Origin: an uncultured Clostridia bacterium
Lineage (GTDB): Bacteria; Bacillota; Clostridia; Oscillospirales; CAG-272
Assembly: GCA_946615525.1 (NCBI GenBank)
Contig: CAMOHW010000056.1
Coordinates: 1-5,887 of the forward strand
Direction: 5' to 3'
Length of the DNA stretch: 5,887 nt
Of this stretch, positions 1-5,887 are shown in pieces. Under the pieces are notes generated by a model that worked only from the letters and a program-made list of their open reading frames with translations, did no database searches and was not told the origin of the DNA. The translations under genes were made by a program, and so were the position numbers. Numbering within the stretch: position 1 is the first letter of the stretch; each line of letters opens with the position of its first letter.

Positions 1-677
1 TGTTGATCTTCCGCATCCCCTACCCGGCTTTGATCGCCACCATTATCGGAATTACCAATATTATTCCCATTATCGGCCCCATCTTCGGCGCCGTTCCCTC
101 GGCATTGATCGTTGCCTTTGAGCAACCTGCCAAAGTTTTACCTTTATTGTTGCTGATCTTGATCATTCAACAGATCGACGGAAACATCATCGGCCCCAAG
201 ATCCTGGGTAGAAGCAATGGTGTCAGTTCGCTTTGCGTTTTGGTAGCCGTTATGACAATGGGCAGGATTTGGGGACTTTGGGGAATGCTGATCGGTGTTC
301 CTCTGTTTGCGACCGTTCTGGATCTTTTGGATACGTTCTGCAAAGATCGCCTGCGCACAAAGGGATTGCCGACGACAACAGAAAACTATTACCCGCCGGA
401 TAGCCCCTTGGATCCCGCAACCGATATGCAAAGCGGATCTGAACGGAGCCTGCGCAAATGGGAATCCATGGTCCTCCGTTTGCAAAACAGAAAAGCCGAG
501 GGCAAAAAGCTTTCAGCCGCAAACCGGTTGATCGTTTGGCTCTATGAAAAAGGAAGAAAGTTCTCTATTATTCCAAAAATCTCCGCCGAATCGCTGGCAC
601 AATTCGCCGCCGAGGAAGCAATTCGCGCCGAAGCGATCGACATAAAGAAGGAAAAACATTCCGAAACCGAACAATAA
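1..677 (+). CDS. AI-2E family transporter (PerM/YtvI-like permease), 3' part only
   Basis: C-terminal part of a polytopic membrane protein; the start lies left of the window. The reading frame is set by the codon at position 3, and the TTG there is an internal Leu codon, not a start. About 225 residues are visible. Counting that Leu as 1, residues 5-110 hold hydrophobic segments with family-typical motifs: the Pro/Gly-rich NIIPIIGPIFGAVP (19-32), QQIDGNIIGPKILG (56-69) and GLWGMLIGVPLFAT (91-104). Known members export autoinducer-2 (TqsA) or act as Na+/H+ antiporters, and most are uncharacterised, so the substrate cannot be given. Residues 113-224 form a hydrophilic, mostly charged tail that begins KDRLRTKGLPTTTENY and ends in a Glu/Lys/Ala-rich stretch, longer than in the classical members; it is expected to be cytoplasmic. 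The stop is TAA at 675-677, and a large hairpin follows 11 bases later. The family call is firm; the function is open. Confidence 0.88.
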   Translation, partial: LIFRIPYPALIATIIGITNIIPIIGPIFGAVPSALIVAFEQPAKVLPLLLLILIIQQIDGNIIGPKILGRSNGVSSLCVLVAVMTMGRIWGLWGMLIGVPLFATVLDLLDTFCKDRLRTKGLPTTTENYYPPDSPLDPATDMQSGSERSLRKWESMVLRLQNRKAEGKKLSAANRLIVWLYEKGRKFSIIPKISAESLAQFAAEEAIRAEAIDIKKEKHSETEQ

Positions 678-688
678 TTTTTCTTGCA

Positions 689-741
689 TAGCAAAAGGAT
701 TCCGCCCGGAAGATCCGTTTTCGGGTGGCTTCCTTTTGCTA
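689..741 (+). terminator. Large hairpin after the permease gene, probable intrinsic terminator
   Basis: The arms TAGCAAAAGGA (689-699) and TCCTTTTGCTA (731-741) are perfectly complementary over 11 bp. After a 2x2 internal loop, an inner GC-rich stem continues: 702-711 pairs with 719-728 with two G-U pairs, leaving a loop of about 7 bases. The arrangement of an A-rich left shoulder, GC core and pyrimidine-rich right shoulder (CTTCCTTTT) is common for Firmicutes terminators, where the T-run is also the outer arm. There is no separate long T-run after position 741, so termination may be partial. It could instead be an mRNA-stabilising or attenuating leader structure for htpG. Confidence 0.62.
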
Positions 742-762
742 GCAACGGATGATTAATACCCC

Positions 763-768
763 AGGAGG
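763..768 (+). promoter_or_regulatory. Ribosome binding site of htpG
   Basis: A perfect AGGAGG lies nine bases before the ATG at 778, which fixes that start. The hexamer is also complementary, with one G-U pair, to CTTCCT at 729-734 inside the 3' arm of the upstream hairpin. Confidence 0.9.
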
Positions 769-777
769 CACTTACCA

Positions 778-2619
778 ATGGCAGAAACCACAAAAAAAGG
801 CGGTATCTCGGTTCAAACCGAGCATATCTTCCCGGTCATTAAAAAATGGTTGTATTCTGAAAAAGACATTTTCCTGCGCGAAATTGTTTCCAACGCGGCG
901 GACGCGGTTACAAAACTGCGCCGGCTATCCTCGCTCGGTCAATATGAGGACTATGGCGAGACCTACCGCATTGATGTCGTTTTGGATCGCGAGGCGGGAA
1001 CGCTGACCGTTACCGACAACGGGATCGGTATGACCGAAGAGGAACTTGACCGCTACATTTGCCAAATCGCCCTTTCCGGCGCTTTGGAGTTCGTTCAAAA
1101 ATACGAGGGCGAAAACCAATCAAACGGCATTATCGGACATTTTGGTCTTGGCTTCTATTCCGCTTTTATGGTCAGCGAATCGGTGGAACTGCAAACAAAA
1201 TCCTATACCGACGCGCCTGCTGTTCATTGGGTTTGCTCCGAAGCCGGAGAATATGAGATCTCCAACGGAGAACGCAAAGAACACGGAACTTCCGTCATCA
1301 TGCACATTTCCGATGAGGAAAAAGAATATCTGGACGCAAACAAGTTGAAGGATATTTTGGATAAATACTGCTCCTTTATGCCGGTGGAGATCTATTTCTC
1401 GGATGCAGGCGAAAAGCCGGAGAAAAAAGACAAAGAGCCGGAGCCGCCAAAGCCCCTCAATGATACCACGCCGCTTTGGTTGAAGAACCCCTCCGACTGC
1501 ACGCCGGAAGAATATAAAGAGTTTTACCGTAAGGTTTTCCGCGATTTCCGCGAACCGCTCTTCTGGATCCACATCAACGCCGATTATCCGCTGAACTTCC
1601 GCGGCATTCTCTTCTTCCCCAAACTGACAAACGAATATGAATCCCTGGAAGGGCAGGTCAAACTGTATTATAATCAAGTCTTTGTTGCCGATAATATCAA
1701 AGAGGTCATCCCCGAGTATCTTTTGATGCTCAAAGGCGTTTTGGATTGCCCGGAGCTTCCCTTGAACGTTTCGCGCAGTTATTTGCAAAACAACACCTAT
1801 GTTTCCAAGGTTTCGGCGCACATCGTAAAAAAGGTTGCCGACAAGCTGAACAGTCTTTGCAATACCGAACGCGAAGAATACGAGAAGGTTTGGACGGATA
1901 TTCGCACCTTTGTAGAATACGCTTGTATGCGCGACCGCAAGTTTTATGATCGCGTACAGGATTCACTTTTGCTGGAATTGACCGACGGAAAGTTTTTGAC
2001 GATCAAAGATTATTTGGAAACCGCAAAAGAAAAGCACGAAAACAAGGTTTACTACACTTCGGATAAGGCTGCGCAAGCACAGTATATTTCCATGTTTGAG
2101 GCAGAAGGTATTTCGGTAGCGGTATTTGAAAAGCCGTTGGATACGCAATTCCTTTCCTATTTGGAAAACTATGATCCCAATGTCAAATACCTACGGATTG
2201 ACGCCGATATTGCAGGCGCCCTGAAAGGCGAAGAATCCGCCGCTGAAAATCAGGCGTTGAAAGACTTGTTTGTCAAAGTTTCCGGCAACGAAAAATTAAA
2301 AGTTTCCTTTGCCTCCCTCAAAGACGCCGGAGTCCCCTTGCTTTTGACTGTCAGCGAGGAATCCCGCAGAATGGAAGAAATGATGAAGATGTATTCCATG
2401 AGCGGTATGGGCGGCTTGGGCGCTTTCCCCGCCGACGAAACGCTGACGGTAAACACCGCCTCACCGTTGATCGCAAAACTTTCGGCATTGGAAGGCGAAA
2501 AGCAAGAAAAAACCGCCGCTTACCTCTACCGCCTTGCTCTACTTTCCCAGCGCAAACTCTCCGGCGAAGAACTGAAACAGTTCCTTGCCGACGGCTATGC
2601 GATTTTGGATTTGATTTGA
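778..2619 (+). CDS. htpG: Molecular chaperone HtpG (bacterial Hsp90)
   Basis: An ATP-driven homodimeric cytosolic chaperone that remodels partly folded client proteins, often with DnaK. At 613 residues it is close to the usual length (E. coli 624). The GHKL ATPase domain spans about 1-205: FLREIVSNAADAVTKL with catalytic Glu35 and Mg-binding Asn39, nucleotide-binding DNGIGM (Asp80), and the lid motif GHFGLGFYSAF (120-130). A short charged linker rich in Lys, Glu and Pro covers about 208-232. The middle domain spans about 233-480 and includes LPLNVSRSYLQ with the ATP-contacting Arg333. The C-terminal dimerisation domain spans about 500-613, with a Met-rich stretch at 532-544 where other HtpGs have an exposed client-binding helix; no MEEVD tail is present, as expected in bacteria. 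Oddities: the lid Lys of E. coli (K99) is Leu99 here, and IGQFG is replaced by IGHFG. No CIRCE element was seen upstream. First gene of a probable operon with pgcA and mgtE. Confidence 0.97.
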   Translation: MAETTKKGGISVQTEHIFPVIKKWLYSEKDIFLREIVSNAADAVTKLRRLSSLGQYEDYGETYRIDVVLDREAGTLTVTDNGIGMTEEELDRYICQIALSGALEFVQKYEGENQSNGIIGHFGLGFYSAFMVSESVELQTKSYTDAPAVHWVCSEAGEYEISNGERKEHGTSVIMHISDEEKEYLDANKLKDILDKYCSFMPVEIYFSDAGEKPEKKDKEPEPPKPLNDTTPLWLKNPSDCTPEEYKEFYRKVFRDFREPLFWIHINADYPLNFRGILFFPKLTNEYESLEGQVKLYYNQVFVADNIKEVIPEYLLMLKGVLDCPELPLNVSRSYLQNNTYVSKVSAHIVKKVADKLNSLCNTEREEYEKVWTDIRTFVEYACMRDRKFYDRVQDSLLLELTDGKFLTIKDYLETAKEKHENKVYYTSDKAAQAQYISMFEAEGISVAVFEKPLDTQFLSYLENYDPNVKYLRIDADIAGALKGEESAAENQALKDLFVKVSGNEKLKVSFASLKDAGVPLLLTVSEESRRMEEMMKMYSMSGMGGLGAFPADETLTVNTASPLIAKLSALEGEKQEKTAAYLYRLALLSQRKLSGEELKQFLADGYAILDLI

Positions 2620-2638
2620 AACAAAACGCCCCAAAAAC

Positions 2639-2644
2639 GGAGGA
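2639..2644 (+). promoter_or_regulatory. Ribosome binding site deciding the pgcA start
   Basis: GGAGGA ends seven bases before the ATG at 2652. The frame stays open upstream to a TTG at 2616 that overlaps the htpG stop, but that codon lacks a comparable site and would add 12 residues with no family counterpart. The ATG is therefore preferred. Confidence 0.88.
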
Positions 2645-2651
2645 ATCGCAG

Positions 2652-4370
2652 ATGGATTACCGTAAAGAATATGAAAGATGGCTCCAAGAGCCCGCTGTGA
2701 CCGAAGCGGAAAAAGAAGAACTCCGCTCGATCGCAAACAATGAAGAAGAAATTGCATTCCGCTTTTCCGCCCCGCTCGCCTTTGGTACCGGCGGACTCCG
2801 CGGCACTATGAAACCCGGATTGAATGCAATGAACACGCATACCGTTGCGCACGCAACGCAGGGGCTTGCCAACTTGATTTTGAATGAAAAGCGCGAAAAA
2901 GACGGCGTTGTCATCTCCTATGACTGCCGCAACAATTCCCTTCTGTTTGCCCAAACCGCCGCAGGCGTTCTGGCCGCAAACGGCATTCGCGTTTATCTGT
3001 TTGACAATATGCGCCCCACTCCCGAACTCTCCTTTGCCGTTCGGGAACTTGGCTGTGTCGCCGGCATCAATATTACCGCTTCTCACAACCCCAAGCAGTA
3101 TAATGGCTACAAGGCATACTGGGATGACGGCGGGCAACTGCCGCCCGAACACGCCGATACCGTTGCCGCCGCGATTGCAAAGCTGGATATCTTCCGCGAC
3201 ATTCGCCAAATCCCGGTAGAAGAGGCGCTCCAATCCGGCATTTTGACAATGGTTGGAAAAGATCTTGACGAAAAATACCTTGCCGCTGTCCTCGCCCAAG
3301 CAGTCAATCCGCAAGCGGTAACAGCCGTTGCCGAGGATTTGAAGATCGTTTATACGCCTTTACACGGCACCGGATACCGTCTGGTACCCGAAATGATGCG
3401 CCGCATTGGTGTTAAACATCTTTATTCGGTAGAAGCGCAAATGGAACCGGACGGCAATTTCCCAACGCTGGAAAAGCCCAACCCCGAATATCCCGCGGCA
3501 TTTACCCTGGGGATTGAAATTGCAAATCGCGTGGGTTGCGACCTGATTATTGCAACCGACCCGGACGCCGACCGCGTAGGCGTGATGACACGCACAAAAT
3601 CCGGCGCGTTCCGCACCATTACAGGCAACCAAATGGGCGCGCTTCTTGCCGATTACATCATTACCGCCTACCAAAAAACCGGAACTATGCCGCCGGAACC
3701 CTATATGGTAAAAACCATCGTAACATCTGAAATGACTTCCAAGATCTGTGCAAAAAACGGTATTCGGCTTTACAACGTACTTACCGGCTTCAAGTTTATC
3801 GGCGAAGTCATTAAAAAGCAGGAGCAAGCCGGACACGGCACCTTCCTCTTCGGCTTTGAGGAGAGTTACGGCTACCTCAAAGGCACCTATGCGCGGGACA
3901 AGGACTCGGTCGTTGCCGCAATGCTGATTACCGAGATGAGCGCCTATTACCATGCCAAAGGCATGACGCTTTCGGACGCTCTGGACGATTTGTTCCGCCG
4001 CTACGGTTTCTTCTATGAAGTGACCAGAGAGGTCTATATGGAGGGCTTTGGCGGTGCTGAAAAGATTTCCGCCCTGATGGATACCCTGCGGAACAACCCG
4101 CCCAAAGACTTTTTGGGCAATCGCGTTGTCGTTTTCGGCGATTACCAAAAGCAAACGCTGACCGAGGGCAACACCGTTCGCCCGACCGGTCTTCCCCGCT
4201 CCAACGTGCTTTCCTTCCGTTTGGAGAACGGCGACACCATTGTTGCCCGTCCTTCCGGAACCGAGCCAAAGGTAAAGTTCTATTACCTTTTGGAAGGGGA
4301 AAATGAAACGAAAGCCAAAGCAACATTTGCGGCCTACGAAAAGTTCTTTCGCCAGATTGCCGGCGTTTGA
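2652..4370 (+). CDS. pgcA: Alpha-phosphoglucomutase / phosphomannomutase, PgcA type
   Basis: Cytosolic alpha-D-phosphohexomutase that interconverts glucose-6-phosphate and glucose-1-phosphate (some relatives also use mannose or pentose phosphates), supplying nucleotide-sugar precursors for envelope glycans and storage polysaccharide. It has 572 residues; B. subtilis PgcA has 581 and the same layout from the N-terminal YRKEYERWLQ onward. Motifs in order: FGTGGLRG (44-51); the active-site loop TASHNPKQYNGYK with phospho-acceptor Ser144; the Mg2+ site DPDADR (303-308, Asp303/305/307); the sugar-specificity loop GFEESYGY (401-408); and the phosphate-binding RPSGTEPKVKFY starting at Arg533. All four catalytic regions are intact, so the enzyme should be active. 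It starts 32 bases after htpG and ends 49 bases before mgtE, with no terminator on either side, so co-transcription is likely. Substrate preference between glucose and mannose phosphates cannot be settled from sequence alone, and a phosphopentomutase role is a less likely alternative. Confidence 0.95.
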   Translation: MDYRKEYERWLQEPAVTEAEKEELRSIANNEEEIAFRFSAPLAFGTGGLRGTMKPGLNAMNTHTVAHATQGLANLILNEKREKDGVVISYDCRNNSLLFAQTAAGVLAANGIRVYLFDNMRPTPELSFAVRELGCVAGINITASHNPKQYNGYKAYWDDGGQLPPEHADTVAAAIAKLDIFRDIRQIPVEEALQSGILTMVGKDLDEKYLAAVLAQAVNPQAVTAVAEDLKIVYTPLHGTGYRLVPEMMRRIGVKHLYSVEAQMEPDGNFPTLEKPNPEYPAAFTLGIEIANRVGCDLIIATDPDADRVGVMTRTKSGAFRTITGNQMGALLADYIITAYQKTGTMPPEPYMVKTIVTSEMTSKICAKNGIRLYNVLTGFKFIGEVIKKQEQAGHGTFLFGFEESYGYLKGTYARDKDSVVAAMLITEMSAYYHAKGMTLSDALDDLFRRYGFFYEVTREVYMEGFGGAEKISALMDTLRNNPPKDFLGNRVVVFGDYQKQTLTEGNTVRPTGLPRSNVLSFRLENGDTIVARPSGTEPKVKFYYLLEGENETKAKATFAAYEKFFRQIAGV

Positions 4371-4403
4371 AATCTTTTGAAACAAATCATAAAATCAAAC
4401 AGA

Positions 4404-4412
4404 AAAGGAGGG
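4404..4412 (+). promoter_or_regulatory. Ribosome binding site of mgtE
   Basis: AAAGGAGGG ends seven bases before the ATG at 4420. This favours that start over the next in-frame ATG at 4444, which has no comparable site. Confidence 0.88.
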
Positions 4413-4419
4413 CGAACAG

Positions 4420-5820
4420 ATGGAAGAAAATGAAATCTTCGATATGGAAAAACTGAACCAACTGTTGGAGGAGAAAAAGTATTCCCAACTGGTCCAGGAA
4501 TTAGATGACATTCCGCCTGTGGATGCCGCCGATTTTTTGGCAAGTCTTCCCGAAAACCGCGCCGCCGTCATTTTCAGAATGCTGAAAAAAGACAGCGCCG
4601 CAGAGATTTTTGCCGAACTTGACCCTGACCTGCAAACCAAACTGGTAGGATTGATGACCGACCGAGAGGTCAAAGAGATCTATGAAGAGCTCTATGTGGA
4701 CGACGCCGTTGACACTCTGGAAGAAATGCCGGCAAATGTGGTCAAGCGTATTTTGCAACTTGCGACCGCACAGACACGCGCCGAGATCAACCGTTTTCTC
4801 GCCTACCCGGAAGACAGCGCCGGAAGCGTGATGACCAGCGAGTTCATCGACCTGAAAAAGAACATGACCTGTGAACAGGCGATCGCGCACATTCGCAAAA
4901 CCGGCTTGGACAAGGAAACTGGCTACGTTGCCTACGTCACCGACCGCTCCCGCGTTTTGCAGGGCGTTGTGCCGCTTAAACAGCTGTTGTTCGCAAAGCC
5001 GGACGACGTGATTGAGGACATTATGAACCCCAACGTCATCTTTGCGCACACCAAGGACGACCAGGAAACCGTTGCAAACATGATCTCCCACTACGACTTG
5101 ATCGCTTTGCCGATTGTTGACAACGACAACCGACTGGTTGGCATCGTTACGGTCGACGACGCTCTGGACGTCTTGGAAGCCGAGGCGACCGAGGACATTG
5201 AAAAAATGGCGGCTATTTTGCCGACCGACAAACCCTATTTCAAAACCGGCGTTTTTGAAACCTGGAAAAAGCGCATCCCGTGGCTGGTGCTCTTGATGAT
5301 TTCGGCAACCTTTACCAGCATCATCATTCGCAGTTACGAATCCAAAATTGCCAGATACGCTATTTTGACCGCCTTCTTCCCCATGCTGATGGATACCGGC
5401 GGAAATGCCGGCGGACAGACTTCGGTCACCGTCATTCGTAGTCTTTCTTTGGGTGAGATCCACCTGCGCGATGTTTTTCGCGTGATTTGGAAGGAGTTTC
5501 GCGTTGCCTGCCTTTGCGGCTTGACCATTGCCGCGGCAACCTTTATCAAGGTGTTTTCCATCGACTTCCATTTTCATGCAGAAACCATGTTGGAAAACGG
5601 CGCGATTCAACAAAACCTGATCATTTGCGCCATTATTTGCATCACCGTCTTCTTTGCCATTGTTCTTGCAAAAATGGTCGGTGCGCTTTTGCCGATCGGT
5701 GCCAAACGGCTGGGATTTGACCCCGCGGTCATGGCAAGTCCGTTCATTACCACCATTGTGGACGCGGTAACGCTGATGATCTACTTTGCCGTTGCCTCCA
5801 TGCTGTTGGCAAACTTCTAA
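4420..5820 (+). CDS. mgtE: Magnesium transporter MgtE
   Basis: A homodimeric Mg2+ channel in the cytoplasmic membrane, gated by intracellular Mg2+. It has 466 residues, against 450 in the Thermus thermophilus protein of known structure. The order is complete: an acidic, helical MgtE N domain (about 1-127); a first CBS domain from about 137 (SVMTSEFIDL) and a second from about 201 (DIMNPNVIFAH) to 247; a connecting plug helix rich in acids (Asp246, Asp247, Asp250, Glu255, Glu258, Asp259) of the kind that binds regulatory Mg2+; then five membrane segments at about 286-305, 310-330, 361-380, 398-425 and 442-463. The conserved GGNAGGQ lies at 327-333. The last segment carries DPAVMASPFITTIVDAVTLMIYF, with Asp448 eighteen residues before the end, matching the pore Asp432 of T. 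thermophilus. No M-box riboswitch fits in the 49-base gap before it, so regulation probably comes from the upstream operon promoter and from protein-level gating. A terminator follows 14 bases after the stop. Confidence 0.97.
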   Translation: MEENEIFDMEKLNQLLEEKKYSQLVQELDDIPPVDAADFLASLPENRAAVIFRMLKKDSAAEIFAELDPDLQTKLVGLMTDREVKEIYEELYVDDAVDTLEEMPANVVKRILQLATAQTRAEINRFLAYPEDSAGSVMTSEFIDLKKNMTCEQAIAHIRKTGLDKETGYVAYVTDRSRVLQGVVPLKQLLFAKPDDVIEDIMNPNVIFAHTKDDQETVANMISHYDLIALPIVDNDNRLVGIVTVDDALDVLEAEATEDIEKMAAILPTDKPYFKTGVFETWKKRIPWLVLLMISATFTSIIIRSYESKIARYAILTAFFPMLMDTGGNAGGQTSVTVIRSLSLGEIHLRDVFRVIWKEFRVACLCGLTIAAATFIKVFSIDFHFHAETMLENGAIQQNLIICAIICITVFFAIVLAKMVGALLPIGAKRLGFDPAVMASPFITTIVDAVTLMIYFAVASMLLANF

Positions 5821-5834
5821 CCCAACAAACTCCG

Positions 5835-5881
5835 ATATACCGCCGTCAGCTTTTTTGCCATGCTGTCGGCGGTATATTTTT
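5835..5881 (+). terminator. Intrinsic terminator after mgtE
   Basis: ATATACCGCCG (5835-5845) and CGGCGGTATAT (5867-5877) form a perfect 11-bp stem. A T-T mismatch is followed by a further CAGC/GCTG stem (5847-5850 with 5862-5865) and an 11-base loop. The stem runs straight into TTTTT (5877-5881). This is a canonical factor-independent terminator for the htpG-pgcA-mgtE unit. There is no A-run on the left side, so termination in the opposite direction is not supported. Confidence 0.92.
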
Positions 5882-5887
5882 GTTCAT

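Noticed and set aside
684..712. TTGCAT at 684-689 as a -35 element of an htpG promoter
   Set aside because: No TATAAT-like hexamer follows at 16-18 bases (the sequence there is about CGGAAG), and the region lies in the hairpin stem.
736..745. Perfect 10-bp palindrome TTGCTAGCAA as a possible operator
   Set aside because: It largely reflects TAGCAA recurring at 689-694 and 740-745, with the first copy being part of the hairpin arm. It is short, and nothing else supports a protein-binding site.
742..777. CIRCE (HrcA) operator or other heat-shock box before htpG
   Set aside because: Neither TTAGCACTC nor GAGTGCTAA is present in the spacer.
2616..2651. TTG at 2616 as the pgcA start, overlapping the htpG stop
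   Set aside because: The ATG at 2652 has a well-spaced GGAGGA, and its product begins like B. subtilis PgcA; the extra 12 residues look like translated spacer.
3360..4385. Long antisense open frame of 341 codons opposite pgcA
   Set aside because: It mirrors a gene with all catalytic motifs intact and shows no ribosome binding site or family motif of its own. The 233- and 239-codon antisense frames opposite htpG and pgcA are rejected for the same reason.
4501..5613. Long antisense open frame of 370 codons opposite mgtE
   Set aside because: It lies opposite a fully conserved mgtE. Its translation is rich in Asn, Val, His and Gln with no recognisable domain, as expected when codon bias on the coding strand keeps stops out of an antisense frame.
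5885..5887. CAT at the right edge as the start of a divergent or convergent minus-strand gene
   Set aside because: Three bases cannot support a gene; such a gene would read back into the mgtE terminator, where no ribosome binding site or coding frame is seen.

Overview
The window looks like chromosomal DNA from a Gram-positive anaerobe of the class Clostridia (Bacillota), perhaps Oscillospirales-like. The signs are strong AGGAGG-type ribosome binding sites before every complete gene, a Bacillus PgcA-type phosphoglucomutase, a Clostridia-style HtpG with the variant N-terminal signature LREIVSNAADAVTKL, and intrinsic hairpin terminators. The lineage is inferred from remembered family sequences and was not searched. 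No mobile element, CRISPR array, tRNA or rRNA is visible, and all genes lie on the + strand.

Layout: (1) 1-677 is the 3' part of an AI-2E family (PerM/YtvI-like) membrane permease that runs in from the left edge and ends in a long hydrophilic tail. (2) 678-777 is a 100-base spacer dominated by a large hairpin (689-741), probably a terminator, followed by the htpG ribosome binding site. (3) 778-2619 is htpG, the bacterial Hsp90 chaperone. (4) 2652-4370 is pgcA, an alpha-phosphoglucomutase/phosphomannomutase. (5) 4420-5820 is mgtE, a Mg2+ channel/transporter with N domain, CBS pair and five membrane segments. (6) 5835-5881 is a textbook intrinsic terminator.

htpG, pgcA and mgtE are separated by only 32 and 49 bases, with no terminator or recognisable promoter between them. 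They probably form one transcription unit bounded by the two hairpins. PgcA needs Mg2+ and HtpG uses Mg-ATP, so co-expression with a Mg2+ importer is plausible, but a functional link is inference. PgcA would interconvert glucose-6-phosphate and glucose-1-phosphate for envelope glycan and storage polysaccharide precursors.

This is mostly an ordinary housekeeping region; I see no undescribed multi-gene system. The points most worth a second look are the htpG leader (hairpin, no visible promoter, possible alternative pairing with the ribosome binding site) and the altered ATP-lid residues of HtpG.
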